Below, in pieces: positions 51,067 through 59,891 of a DNA stretch of 64,000 nucleotides. A program made the translations under genes and the position numbers. The notes beneath the pieces were generated by a model that saw only the letters and a program-made list of their open reading frames with translations, did not search any database and had not been told where the DNA came from. This DNA is from Seohaeicola zhoushanensis. GTDB taxonomy: Bacteria; Pseudomonadota; Alphaproteobacteria; Rhodobacterales; Rhodobacteraceae. Position 1 is the first letter of the stretch; each line of letters starts with the position of its first letter. Where the stretch lies: assembly GCF_014656415.1 (NCBI RefSeq), contig NZ_BNCJ01000004.1, forward strand, positions 1 through 64,000, given 5' to 3'.

Positions 51067-53043
51067 TCAGGCCGGGCGCGCCGCGCGCTTCCCGGCCAGG
51101 TAGGCCAGCCCCAGCGGCAGCGCCGCGAGCGCGAGGCCCAGCGCGGCGGTCTCCAGATAGCCCAGCCCGCCCAGCTTGTCGGAATGCGGCATCGCGAACA
51201 TCAGCCCGCCGAAGAACAGCAGCACCCGCAGCCCGATCCCGGCAAGACCCGAGGGCAGGGGGCCGAGCAGGCTGACATAGCCCTGCAGCGCCATGCTGAT
51301 CAGCGCGACCCCGGTCAGCGCCGAGACCAGCGCCACCACGACCTCCGCCGCCGGGGCCTGTCCGATCAGCGCCGGGTTCAGCACGAAGAAGAAGGGCGCG
51401 ATATAGATGACGCCGCCCAGCCGCATCGCTTCGAGCCCCACCTTGATCGCATTCTCGCCGGCCATGGCGGCGGCGGCAAAGGCGCCCAGCGCCACGGGCG
51501 GGGTGATGAAGCTCACCATGCCCCAGTAGAGGATGAACAGGTGCACCGCGAGCTGGTTCAGCCCTCCCTGTTCCAGCGCCGGGGCCAGCACCACCGCCAG
51601 GAAGATGTAGCAGGCGGTGACCGTCATCCCCATGCCGAAGATGAAGGCCGTCAGCGCGCCCATCAGCAGCAGCACGAAGGTATTGTCGCCGGCAAGGAAG
51701 ACCAGCTCGTTCACCAGCGTGCCCGCCAGCCCCGTGGCCGAGAACGACCCGACGATCAGCCCCACGCCCAGCAGGATCGCCACCAGCTCGGCCAGGCCCT
51801 GGCCGACTCCCACGATCATGTCGCCCAGCCGCGACAGCGTCAGCCGGTGCGCCGGCAGGATCTGGTTCACCACCAGCAGCAGGGCGGTGGCGACGAAGGG
51901 GGCCGAGGTCTCGCGGCGCAGCACCACCAGCATGAAGATCAGCACGGCAAAGACGCCGATATAGAGCCAGCCGTCGCGAAGGGTGCCGCGCAGGCTAGGC
52001 AGGTCGACACGGGCCAGCCCCTTGAGGCCGCGCCGCGCCGAATAGCTGTCGATCTGCGCGAAGAGCCCGAAGTAGAACAGCAGCGACGGAATGGCGGCAG
52101 CCAGTGCGATCTCGATATAGGGCCGCGACAGGAACGAGGCCATGACAAAGGCCGTGGCCCCCATGATCGGCGGCATCAGCACCCCGCCGGTCGAGGCGCA
52201 GGCCTCGGTCGCGGCGGCGGTGCGGGCCGAGAAGCCGGTGCGCTTCATCGCCGGGATCGAGACCGCGCCGGTGGTCAGCACGTTCGAGATCACCGATCCC
52301 GACATCGACCCCATGAAGCCCGAGGCGAAGATCGACACTTTGGCCGCCCCGCCGCGATAGCCGCCCACCATCGACAGCGCGAGATCGTTGAAGAACTGCC
52401 CGCCGCCGGTGCGTTGAAGTACCGCGCCGAACAGGATGAAGCCGATCACCACGCCGCCGAAGGCCTTCATCGGGATCCCGAACGAGGCTTCCGAGGAATA
52501 GACGTGATAGGCCAGCGCATCGCTCAGGCTGCTCTGGAAGCCCGAGAAGGGGTCGGGCACATGGCCCGCGAAGGTCGGGTAGAAGGCAAACAGCGTCACG
52601 ATCAGGAACAGCACCAGCCCGCCGGCCCGGCGCGTCGCCTCCAGCACCAGCGCGAAGAAGACATAGGCGACATAGCGCGCGGTCTCCGGCGCGGCATATT
52701 CCCAGCCTTCCGACAGGTTCCGCTGCGCCGTCGCCACCAGGTAGCCGGTGGCGCAAAGCGCGATACCCGCCAGCACCCAGTCCAGCACCGAGGGCGCGCC
52801 CTCCTTCGATCCGTTGATCCGGAAGGTGAGGAAGGCCACCGCCATGAACAGCCCGCCCAAAAGGGCGAGATAGCGGCCCTCGATCAGCACTAGACCGCCG
52901 ACGCGGAGATTGAACAATTGATGCACGACCAGCACGAGGCCGAAGACCGTTGCCGCGATTACCGCGACCCGTTGCATTCCGCCGATACGTTCACTGACCG
53001 ACGACCCATCCACCGCTGCGGCTTCGAACTGCTGCTGGCTCAT
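51067..53043 (-). CDS. TRAP transporter fused permease (4TM-12TM, TAXI-type)
   Basis: 658-residue inner-membrane protein with about 17-19 hydrophobic segments. The N-terminal part corresponds to the small DctQ-like unit, the rest to DctM (AFGGVVIGFILFGAVLQRTG, FASGFMGSMSGSVISNV, GGVLMPPIMGATAFVMA). Fused permeases of this type pair with TAXI solute-binding proteins, as encoded upstream. Very strong ribosome site AGGGAGGTGATG. Substrate unknown. Confidence 0.93.
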   Translation of the reverse strand: MSQQQFEAAAVDGSSVSERIGGMQRVAVIAATVFGLVLVVHQLFNLRVGGLVLIEGRYLALLGGLFMAVAFLTFRINGSKEGAPSVLDWVLAGIALCATGYLVATAQRNLSEGWEYAAPETARYVAYVFFALVLEATRRAGGLVLFLIVTLFAFYPTFAGHVPDPFSGFQSSLSDALAYHVYSSEASFGIPMKAFGGVVIGFILFGAVLQRTGGGQFFNDLALSMVGGYRGGAAKVSIFASGFMGSMSGSVISNVLTTGAVSIPAMKRTGFSARTAAATEACASTGGVLMPPIMGATAFVMASFLSRPYIEIALAAAIPSLLFYFGLFAQIDSYSARRGLKGLARVDLPSLRGTLRDGWLYIGVFAVLIFMLVVLRRETSAPFVATALLLVVNQILPAHRLTLSRLGDMIVGVGQGLAELVAILLGVGLIVGSFSATGLAGTLVNELVFLAGDNTFVLLLMGALTAFIFGMGMTVTACYIFLAVVLAPALEQGGLNQLAVHLFILYWGMVSFITPPVALGAFAAAAMAGENAIKVGLEAMRLGGVIYIAPFFFVLNPALIGQAPAAEVVVALVSALTGVALISMALQGYVSLLGPLPSGLAGIGLRVLLFFGGLMFAMPHSDKLGGLGYLETAALGLALAALPLGLAYLAGKRAARPA

Positions 53044-53086
53044 GGCATCACCTCCCTGTCGAGGATAGATTTTTATGATGTGATTG

Positions 53087-53138
53087 GTCCGGCGCAGGGC
53101 CGGACAGGGCCGCGCCCCGCGTGGTCACGGGGCGCGGC
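53087..53138 (-). promoter_or_regulatory. Two stable hairpins between the TAXI binding-protein and permease genes
   Basis: An 11-bp perfect stem (53109-53119 with 53128-53138) and a 7-bp stem (53087-53093 with 53099-53105) occupy the 112-base gap inside the operon. They would protect the 3' end of the binding-protein message or attenuate permease expression. Confidence 0.5.
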
Positions 53139-53155
53139 AAAGGTCGGGGTTCAGA

Positions 53156-54307
53156 TCAGAAGACCACCTCGAACCCGCCCGCGGCCAGCGCGGCGCGGCG
53201 CTTCTCGGCCCAGGCCTCTTCCCAGTTCGCCGGCTTCTCGGCCTTCAGTTCATCCCAGGCGGCCTTCAGCGCGGCCTGCCGTGCGATCAGCCTGTCGTTA
53301 TGGGCCTGCGCCTCGTCGTTCCAGATGCCGGCTTCCTTGAAGTAGCGGATCGCCCCATCGTGGTAGGGCACCACCCAGGTCATGTCCTGCTTGTCCAGCG
53401 CCCAGCCGCCGATGCCCGGCGCCTTGCCGTTGTAGGCGTCGAACAGTTCGACCATCGCCTTGGTCATGTTGTAGGTCAGGTCGGTATCGGTGGTGTCGGT
53501 CCCCACCAGCACCGGATAGGCATAGCCCGCACCCTGGTAGCCGTCGGTGCCGTCGATGGTGGCCCCGACCTTTGCCTTGTTCGGCACGAAGAAGGGCGCA
53601 ATTGCCTGCATCCGCTTCAGCCCCTCGGCATTCTCCGGGTCGACCGGCGGCCAGAACAGCCCGCGCGGGCTCGATGCCGCCTCATAGGCCATGCCCGAGT
53701 TGGTCGAGGCAAAGACCGCGTCGACCTGGTTCTCGATCAGCCCCTTCCAGGACGCACCGAAGCCGCCGAACTCGACCCGCTCGACATCGTCCCAGGTCAG
53801 CCCGCCATAGGCGAGATAGGCGCCCGTGTTCACGTTCAGCGCCGGCGCGCCGACGATCCAGGCCACGCGCTTGCCCTTGAGATCGGCGTATTCCTTGATC
53901 CCGAGGTCCGCCGCGACGCCGACCGCCAGGTTGATCGCGCCACCGTTGTTGGCGAGCAGCACCCGAATCGGCTGAGGTCCCCAGTTCTCGGCGCCGAACT
54001 CGAAGGCGCCTTCCTGCGCCATGAAGCTGCCGCCGACGCCGGTGGCCGAGAAATCGACCTTGCCCTGGCGCAGCGGTTCGGTGCGCGAGACGTCGTTCTT
54101 GCCGGGCAGCACCCGCAGGTTCACGCCGACCGTATCCTGCAGCGCCGCGCCGATCGCCACGGCCTGATTGTAGCCCGCCGAGCCGGTGTCATAAGCGGTC
54201 CAGGACAGTTGCTTGGGCAGCTCTGCCGTCGTGCTCTGCGCCAGTGCCGGACCCGCGGTCATGACCGCCACGCTTGCCAGCAAGCACATGAATTTCTTGG
54301 GTTTCAT
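53156..54307 (-). CDS. TAXI-family TRAP transporter solute-binding protein
   Basis: 383-residue periplasmic binding protein. The signal peptide occupies about 1-24 (MKPKKFMCLLASVAVMTAGP, cleavage near ALAQS). The TAXI-type motifs GSAGYNQAVAIGAAL and GVGGSFMAQEGAF are present. I use ATG 54307, which has GGGAGGAAAC upstream. First gene of the TRAP operon. TAXI ligands known in other species include glutamate and glutamine-like acids; the ligand here is not predictable. Confidence 0.92.
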   Translation of the reverse strand: MKPKKFMCLLASVAVMTAGPALAQSTTAELPKQLSWTAYDTGSAGYNQAVAIGAALQDTVGVNLRVLPGKNDVSRTEPLRQGKVDFSATGVGGSFMAQEGAFEFGAENWGPQPIRVLLANNGGAINLAVGVAADLGIKEYADLKGKRVAWIVGAPALNVNTGAYLAYGGLTWDDVERVEFGGFGASWKGLIENQVDAVFASTNSGMAYEAASSPRGLFWPPVDPENAEGLKRMQAIAPFFVPNKAKVGATIDGTDGYQGAGYAYPVLVGTDTTDTDLTYNMTKAMVELFDAYNGKAPGIGGWALDKQDMTWVVPYHDGAIRYFKEAGIWNDEAQAHNDRLIARQAALKAAWDELKAEKPANWEEAWAEKRRAALAAGGFEVVF

Positions 54308-54395
54308 CTGGTTTCCTCCCTTGTCGCGATACGGACCGGAGCTCCCCCTCCGGTGACGTTCTTCCTGTTTTTGCGGAAATTCATTTCGCACTGCG

Positions 54396-54423
54396 ATCAT
54401 CAGGCGTGCGAGGTCAATGTCAA
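54396..54423 (-). promoter_or_regulatory. Candidate promoter of the TRAP operon
   Basis: A perfect TTGACA (-35; 54423-54418, minus strand) is followed 16 bases later by GATGAT (54401-54396), about 90 bases upstream of the binding-protein start. A second TTGACC directly follows the -35 box. Confidence 0.45.
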
Positions 54424-54536
54424 GACGTAACCCGGCCGCGAAGCTAAAGCTTGCGTGTACGGGGACATTCCGACGCAGCGCCGCATCCCGCGCGGATCGG
54501 GTCCGGAGTGCCGTTATCTCAAGGAAGCAAGGGCGC

Positions 54537-54591
54537 GGCGCCCCGCAGGGCGCCCGTCAGCCAAAGCCGGCGGCGGTCATCCCGCCACCGG
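54537..54591 (-). terminator. Hairpins downstream of pmtA
   Basis: Past the pmtA stop on the minus strand lie CCGG-c-GGCGG/CCGCC-a-CCGG (54567-54591, one mismatch) and then GGCGCCC/GGGCGCC (54537-54554). They probably end pmtA transcription. The remainder of 54424-54608 holds nothing further that I can support. Confidence 0.45.
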
Positions 54592-54608
54592 TCAATCTCA
54601 TGACCCGT

Positions 54609-55244
54609 TCAGGCCGCGACCGCATCCGCGCCGCGCTTGCGCTGGCGCAGGAAGGTGAACATGCCGAAGGGGGGAATCGACTTCACCGCGGTGACCTCCA
54701 GCGAGCTGACCCCGGTCACCTTCTCCATCTCGAAGTCCGAGTGCCAGCCGATCACGTTCGCCAGCGGAGCGAACAGCCGCTCCAGCGCGGCCAGGAAGCC
54801 CTCGCTGCGGGCGAAATGGTTGACGATCAGGATCTCGCCGCCGGGCTTGCAGACCCGCGCCATCTCGGCCAGCACCTTCTCGGGCTCCGGCACCACCGAG
54901 ACCAGGTGCATCGCCACCACGGTGTCGAAATGGTTGTCCGGAAACGCCAGGCTGCGCGCGTCCATCTCGCTGATCCGGGTGACATGGGTCAGCCCCTTCT
55001 CGGCCACCTTCTGGCGCGCCTTGTCGAGCATGTCCGACGAGACGTCGATCCCGGTGATGTCGAGATGGCTGCCATAGCGATGCAGCGACAGCCCGGTGCC
55101 GACACCGATCTCCAGCACCCGGCCCGACCGGCCGTTGATATAGTCCACCGCCCACCGGCGCCCCGCGCGGGTGATCGCCCCGAAGGTGTAATCGTAGACC
55201 GGGGCCCAGTACTTGTAGGAATTCTTGATTGCCGCGATTTCCAA
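54609..55244 (-). CDS. pmtA: Class I SAM-dependent methyltransferase, PmtA-like phosphatidylethanolamine N-methyltransferase
   Basis: 211-residue methyltransferase. The SAM motif VLEIGVGTGLSLHRY, post-I acidic residue in ITGIDVSSDM, and the C-terminal PFGMFTFLRQRKR fit the PmtA/UbiE group that methylates phosphatidylethanolamine to phosphatidylcholine. The reading frame begins at TTG 55244 (encoding the typical N-terminus EIAAIKNSYKYWAPVYD); no in-frame ATG occurs before the SAM domain, so a TTG start is likely. UbiE-type quinone methylation is the alternative. Confidence 0.8.
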   Translation of the reverse strand: MEIAAIKNSYKYWAPVYDYTFGAITRAGRRWAVDYINGRSGRVLEIGVGTGLSLHRYGSHLDITGIDVSSDMLDKARQKVAEKGLTHVTRISEMDARSLAFPDNHFDTVVAMHLVSVVPEPEKVLAEMARVCKPGGEILIVNHFARSEGFLAALERLFAPLANVIGWHSDFEMEKVTGVSSLEVTAVKSIPPFGMFTFLRQRKRGADAVAA

Positions 55245-55661
55245 GTGTCTGACTTTCCTCTTCGTGTCGGCGTCGGGCTGCCGATCCTTGGTTTGGTCTT
55301 GTCCTGCTTCAGAGACCTGAAGCCTGTTGTTCGATCTGCGGGAGAGGCGCGGATTGGCCGGACATGCTGCCGGAAAAGCCGCCGAACGCCCGATCGGGGC
55401 GCCTGAGGGTCGGGTGGCAAGGCGGGAAGAAAACCGCGCTTGGCAGGGTCAGGTCGGGCAAGAATAAGACCTTCCGTGACTGGGTCGTGTCGCGATTGAT
55501 GGACAAAGCGTCGGAATCGCATTGCTGACGTAAGGGAGACTCGCGCGCACGTCAACGGCGCGGGCCATCTTCGCTCCCAAGTTGCACAGTTTACGTATCA
55601 GGATTGCAAACGAATGGGGCAGGGTGCGGCAACTTTTCGCCACTTCTGCCCGCGCCCGGCC
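55245..55661. other. Gene-free stretch between pmtA and the DNA methylase
   Basis: About 417 bases, lower in GC than the flanks, with only short open frames lacking ribosome sites. It should contain the pmtA promoter (minus) and the end of the methylase transcript. A weak hairpin (GTGGC...GCCGC) lies around 55625-55645. I see nothing else. Confidence 0.5.
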
Positions 55662-56549
55662 TCAGTAGGTCAGCAGCAGCCGGTCGCGCACCTCTTCGGC
55701 CTCCAGCGTCTGGCCGCCCATCTGGAACCGGCGCAGCATCGAGCGGCCGACATTCACCAGTAGCTCGCGCTCGAAAAGCCCCTCGGGCAGGGCGATGTCG
55801 CAATAGAGCTGCCCCGATTTCTTGGTGCCGTCGATGCTCAGCGCCACCGCCACGCCGCGCGCCTTGCAATCCGCGATGGCCTCGAAGAGCTCGGCCAGGC
55901 TGAAGCCCTGCGCGCCGTAGAGGATGGTCTGCGAGAAGGCATAGGGCGGGTCGCAATAGACCACGTCGCCGGGCCGCGCCCGCGCCATCGCCTCGCGATA
56001 GTCGAGCCGTTCGAACCGAGCGCCCTTCAGGCGCTGCGCCCATTGGTCGACCCGCCGGGCAAAGGCCTCGGGGCGGATCGGCGCATGGGGGCCGCAGGGG
56101 GTGGACATATGGCCATCGGACTTGCGGAAGCGCACCACGCCACCATAGCAGGCGCGACAAAGGAACAGCAGGTCGGCCCCGTTCGGCCCGGCGTTGTAGG
56201 CGGCCTTGATCTTCTCGTATTGCTCGACCCGGTCGCCGGCGTGGTAAAGCGCCCAGCGCTCGGCATACCAGCGCTTCAGCCGCTCGGGATCGGCCGAGAG
56301 GGTCTGCCAGATCTCGACCAGCGGCGCGAAGATGTCCGACCCCAGCGCCCTTTCGGGCGCCAGGGTGGCGATCACGCCGCCGGCGCCGATAAAGGGCTCG
56401 TGGTAGGTGCCGAAACGCGCCGGCAGATGCGCGATGATCTCATGCGCGAACTTCTGCTTCGTGCCCACCCATTTCAGCAGCTGCGTCTTGTAGGGCGCGA
56501 CGGGGGCGCGCGCCGCAGCTTCGTCTTCCCTGGGCAAGGCATACTGCAT
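55662..56549 (-). CDS. Dam-like N6-adenine DNA methyltransferase (D12 class)
   Basis: 295-residue alpha-class adenine methylase. The SAM motif EPFIGAGGVI and catalytic DPPY (VVYCDPPYAF) are in Dam order, with the N-terminal LLKWVGTKQKF typical of the family. No restriction endonuclease or specificity subunit is adjacent, so it is solitary. The ancestral CcrM of alphaproteobacteria is beta-class, so this is an additional enzyme, perhaps of phage origin. The recognition sequence is not predictable here. I use ATG 56549. Confidence 0.87.
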   Translation of the reverse strand: MQYALPREDEAAARAPVAPYKTQLLKWVGTKQKFAHEIIAHLPARFGTYHEPFIGAGGVIATLAPERALGSDIFAPLVEIWQTLSADPERLKRWYAERWALYHAGDRVEQYEKIKAAYNAGPNGADLLFLCRACYGGVVRFRKSDGHMSTPCGPHAPIRPEAFARRVDQWAQRLKGARFERLDYREAMARARPGDVVYCDPPYAFSQTILYGAQGFSLAELFEAIADCKARGVAVALSIDGTKKSGQLYCDIALPEGLFERELLVNVGRSMLRRFQMGGQTLEAEEVRDRLLLTY

Positions 56550-56732
56550 CTGGGTATTTCGGCCTTCCTGCACGCTATGGGTGCCAGTCTTGCCAGCGCG
56601 GGGCTGCAAATCCAAGGCGTTTCTGGCCGGGCCCGCGGCGTTCAGGTCATTGTCAGCCGCCCGCCGCGCCCTTAGCCTGTCGGGGCCGGGCCAGCCCCGG
56701 CGCGGATACGGCATCGGGAAACGGCGGCGCTC

Positions 56733-57683
56733 ATGGTCACTCTCTGCTCCCTTCCCCTGGCGGCGGCGCTGTTCTCGGCCTGCGCCGGGCCAGGCCCCTT
56801 CGCCACCGGCTATGTCGAGGGCGAGTTCACCCTGGTCGCCCCCGTCGCCGTGGCGCAGGTGCGCCAGGTGGCGGTGGCGCGCGGCGACCGGGTCGAGGCC
56901 GGCGGCCTGCTGGTCGAGATGGAGCGGCGCGACACCGGGATCGCCGTGGCCGAGGCCCGCGCCCATCTCGCCGAGGCACAGGCGCACCTGGCCGACCTGC
57001 GCGAGGGCAAGCGCCCCGAGGAGATCGCGGTGATCGAGGCCAACCTCAACTCGGCCCGCGCCGAACTGGCCGAGGCCAACCGCACCCGCGACCGCATCTC
57101 CAGCCTCGCCACCCGTGGCGCTGCCACCGAATCCCAGCGCGACGAGACGGTGACGGCGGCCCAGATCGCCGCCGCCCGCGTCGCCCAGACCGAGGCGGAG
57201 CTGGCGGTGGCGCGGCTGCCGGCCCGCCCGCAGGCCATCGCCCAGGCCGAGGCGCAGGTGACGGCGGCTGAGGCGGCGCTCTCGCGCGCGCTCTGGAACG
57301 ACGAGCAGCGCACGCTGACGCTGGCGGCCCCGGTGACCGTCTTCGACGTGATCCGCAACGCGGGCGAGATCGCCGGGCCGACCGCGCCGGTGCTCTCGGT
57401 GCTGGAAGACGGCGCGGTCAAGCTGCGCCTCTACGTCCCCGAAACCGCCATCGCCCGCGTCGCCGTGGGGGACAGGCTGAACGTCGCCTGCGACGGCTGC
57501 CCGCCGGGGCTGGCGGCGCGCATCACCTATATCTCCGACGAACCCGAGTTCACCCCGCCGGTGATCTACTCGCTCGAGAACCGCCAGAAGCTGGTCTACC
57601 TTGTCGAGGCGCGGCCAGCCGGTGACACCCCGCTCAAGCCGGGCCAGATCGTCGATGTCGCCCTGCCGGACGGTGCGAAGTGA
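56733..57683 (+). CDS. HlyD-family membrane fusion protein of an ABC-2 exporter
   Basis: 316-residue adaptor. The N-terminus (VTLCSLPLAAALFSAC) looks like a lipoprotein or uncleaved signal, with cysteine at about 17. The lipoyl half (TLVAPVAVAQVRQVAVARGD) precedes a long Ala/Glu-rich coiled hairpin (about 65-180) and a beta-barrel region. It is YbhG/HlyD-like. Its stop overlaps the ATPase start (GTGA), forming a YbhGFSR-type operon. Confidence 0.87.
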   Translation: MVTLCSLPLAAALFSACAGPGPFATGYVEGEFTLVAPVAVAQVRQVAVARGDRVEAGGLLVEMERRDTGIAVAEARAHLAEAQAHLADLREGKRPEEIAVIEANLNSARAELAEANRTRDRISSLATRGAATESQRDETVTAAQIAAARVAQTEAELAVARLPARPQAIAQAEAQVTAAEAALSRALWNDEQRTLTLAAPVTVFDVIRNAGEIAGPTAPVLSVLEDGAVKLRLYVPETAIARVAVGDRLNVACDGCPPGLAARITYISDEPEFTPPVIYSLENRQKLVYLVEARPAGDTPLKPGQIVDVALPDGAK

Positions 57684-58603
57684 CCGAGCCCGCCATCTCG
57701 GTGCACGACCTCACCAAGAGCTTCGGCGACAAGACCGTGGTGGACCACGTCAGCATGGACGTGGCCCGGGGCGAGATCATGGGCTTTCTCGGCCCCAACG
57801 GCTCGGGCAAGACCACGACGATCCGGCTGATGTGCGGCCTGCTCGAACCCGACAGCGGCGACGGGCGGGTGCTGGGCCTCGACATCCGCCGCGACCGCCG
57901 CGCGATCAAGCGCCGGGTCGGCTACATGACGCAGAAATTCTCCTTCTACGAGGACCTCTCGATCGAGGAGAACCTGCGTTTCGTCGCCGGCCTCTACGGC
58001 ATGGCCGATGTGCGCCGCGTGGTCGCTGACACGCTGGAAGACCTCGGCCTCACCTCGCGCCGCAGACAGCTGGCCGGCTCGCTCTCGGGCGGCTGGAAGC
58101 AGCGCCTCGCGCTGGCGGCCTGCATCATGCACCACCCCGACCTGCTGATCCTCGACGAGCCGACAGCCGGGGTCGACCCCAAGGCGCGGCGCGAGTTCTG
58201 GGACGAGATCCACGCCCGCGCCACAGGCGGGCTGACGGTGCTGGTCTCGACCCATTACATGGACGAGGCCGAGCGTTGCCACCGCATCGGCTATATCTCC
58301 TACGGCCGGCTGGTGGCGACAGGCGCCGTGGCCGAGGTGGTGCGCGACGCCGGGCTGACCACGCTGATCATCACCGGCGCGGACACGGCCGAGGCCGCGC
58401 GGCAGCTGCGCGGCGCGCCCGGCGTCGACCAGGTCGCGCCCTTCGGCACCACGCTGCACGTGGTGGGCCGCGACGCCGAGGCGCTGCGCCGCACCGTCGA
58501 CGAGGTCGCCCGCCGCACCGGCACCACCGCGGCCCCCGCCGAGACCAGCCTCGAGGATGTCTTCATCCAGCTGATGGCCGAGAGCCGGGACAACATGGCA
58601 TGA
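57680..58603 (+). CDS. ABC-2-type exporter ATP-binding protein
   Basis: 307-residue ATPase. Walker A GPNGSGKTTTI, signature LSGGWKQRLALA, Walker B LLILDEPTAGVDP, and switch histidine STHYMDEAE are present, with a C-terminal extension typical of drug-export ATPases (CcmA/YbhF). Start is GTG overlapping the adaptor stop. Partner of the permease immediately downstream. Confidence 0.93.
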   Translation: MTEPAISVHDLTKSFGDKTVVDHVSMDVARGEIMGFLGPNGSGKTTTIRLMCGLLEPDSGDGRVLGLDIRRDRRAIKRRVGYMTQKFSFYEDLSIEENLRFVAGLYGMADVRRVVADTLEDLGLTSRRRQLAGSLSGGWKQRLALAACIMHHPDLLILDEPTAGVDPKARREFWDEIHARATGGLTVLVSTHYMDEAERCHRIGYISYGRLVATGAVAEVVRDAGLTTLIITGADTAEAARQLRGAPGVDQVAPFGTTLHVVGRDAEALRRTVDEVARRTGTTAAPAETSLEDVFIQLMAESRDNMA

Positions 58604-59730
58604 ACGGCATCTTCTCCTTCCGCCGCCTGCGCGCGCTGCTGGTCAAGGAATCGATCCAGATGCGCCGCGACCGGCTGACCTTCGGCATGATGATCGGCAT
58701 CCCGCTCTTGCAGCTCATGCTGTTCGGTTTCGCCATCAACACCGACCCCAAGGCGCTGCCCGCCGCGCTGGTCGCGCCGACGCAGGACCGCTTCACCCGC
58801 GCCATGGTCACGGCGCTGGAGCTGACCGGCTACTACCGCTTCATCGCCCCCGACGCGACGGCGGCCGAGGCCGAGGCGATGATCGCCCGCGGCGACGTCG
58901 CCTTCGCGGTGACGGTGCCCTCGGACTTCGGCCGCCGGATCGAGCGCAACGACCACGCCACCCTGCTGATCGAGGCCGATGCCACCGATCCCTCGGTCGC
59001 CTCGGGCGCGATCTCGACGCTGAACACGGTGGCGGCGGCGGCGCTCAGCCGCGAGGCGGGGCTCGACCACCTGCAGGACGCGTCGACCGCGCCCTCGATC
59101 ATCGTGCACCGCCGCTACAACCCCGAAGGCATCACGCAATACAACATCGTGCCGGGCCTGCTCGGGGTGATCCTGCAGCTGACCATGGTGATGATGACCG
59201 CCATGGCGCTGACCCGCGAGATCGAGCGCGGCACGATGGAGAATCTGCTCTCGATGCCGGCGACGCCGCTGGAGATCATGCTGGGCAAGGTGGTGCCCTA
59301 CCTCGGCATCGGCGCCGTGCAGGTGGCGGTGGTGCTGGTGGCGGCCAAGGTGGTCTTCACCATCCCCTTCGTCGGCAGCCTGGGGCTGCTGCTCGCCGGG
59401 GTCTTCGTCTTCGTCTTCGCGCTGGTGATCCTGGGCTATCTCATCTCGACGGTGGCGCGCACCCAGATGCAGGCGATGCAGCTGACCTTCTTCTTCTTCC
59501 TGCCCTCGCTGCTGCTCTCGGGCTTCATGTTCCCATTCCGCGGCATGCCGCTCTGGGCGCAATACCTGGGCGAGGTGCTGCCGCTCACCCATTTCCTGCG
59601 GCTGATCCGCGCGATCATGCTGAAGGGCGCGGACTGGCCCACGGTCGCCGGTTCGTTCGTGGCGCTGGGCGTCTTCGTGGTGGTGCTGGCGCTGCTCTCG
59701 CTGCTGCGCTTCCGCCGCACGCTGGACTGA
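58600..59730 (+). CDS. ABC-2-type exporter permease (YhhJ/YbhR-like)
   Basis: 376-residue inner-membrane permease. One N-terminal helix (about 28-48), a large periplasmic domain, and five C-terminal helices (about 180-370) with TREIERGTMENLLSMP at the ABC-2 signature. The start overlaps the ATPase stop (ATGA). With the HlyD-type adaptor it would export a drug, lipid or other hydrophobic compound. Confidence 0.92.
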   Translation: MNGIFSFRRLRALLVKESIQMRRDRLTFGMMIGIPLLQLMLFGFAINTDPKALPAALVAPTQDRFTRAMVTALELTGYYRFIAPDATAAEAEAMIARGDVAFAVTVPSDFGRRIERNDHATLLIEADATDPSVASGAISTLNTVAAAALSREAGLDHLQDASTAPSIIVHRRYNPEGITQYNIVPGLLGVILQLTMVMMTAMALTREIERGTMENLLSMPATPLEIMLGKVVPYLGIGAVQVAVVLVAAKVVFTIPFVGSLGLLLAGVFVFVFALVILGYLISTVARTQMQAMQLTFFFFLPSLLLSGFMFPFRGMPLWAQYLGEVLPLTHFLRLIRAIMLKGADWPTVAGSFVALGVFVVVLALLSLLRFRRTLD

Positions 59731-59762
59731 AGCGGTTTCGCCGCGCCTGCGCGCGGCGCCCG

Positions 59763-59783
59763 CCGGGGGGCGCTGCCCCCCGG
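59763..59783 (+). terminator. Strong GC hairpin after the ABC-2 operon
   Basis: A 9-bp perfect stem CCGGGGGGC/GCCCCCCGG with a GCT loop follows the permease stop by about 33 bases, between convergent operons. No T tract follows directly. Confidence 0.55.
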
Positions 59784-59824
59784 ACCCCCCTGAACGCGCC
59801 AGGCCCCGGAGCGGGCGCCAGGTG

Positions 59825-59860
59825 GTACTGTCGAAGGGGAGTATTTTTGAAGAGAAGAAG
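59825..59860. repeat. Intergenic repeat with GAGTATTTTT core (copy 2)
   Basis: AGGGGAGTATTTTTGAAGAG follows a C/G-rich hairpin, similar to the element near 17341-17369. It appears to be a dispersed intergenic element placed after operon ends. Confidence 0.4.
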
Positions 59861-59891
59861 CCAGCAGGCGCGCGCCAGGCCCGGCGGTTCC

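Noticed and set aside
54609-55244. UbiE ubiquinone methyltransferase
   Set aside because: General methyltransferase fold is shared, but the N- and C-terminal sequences fit the short PmtA-type better and no ubi genes are nearby. Kept as alternative only.
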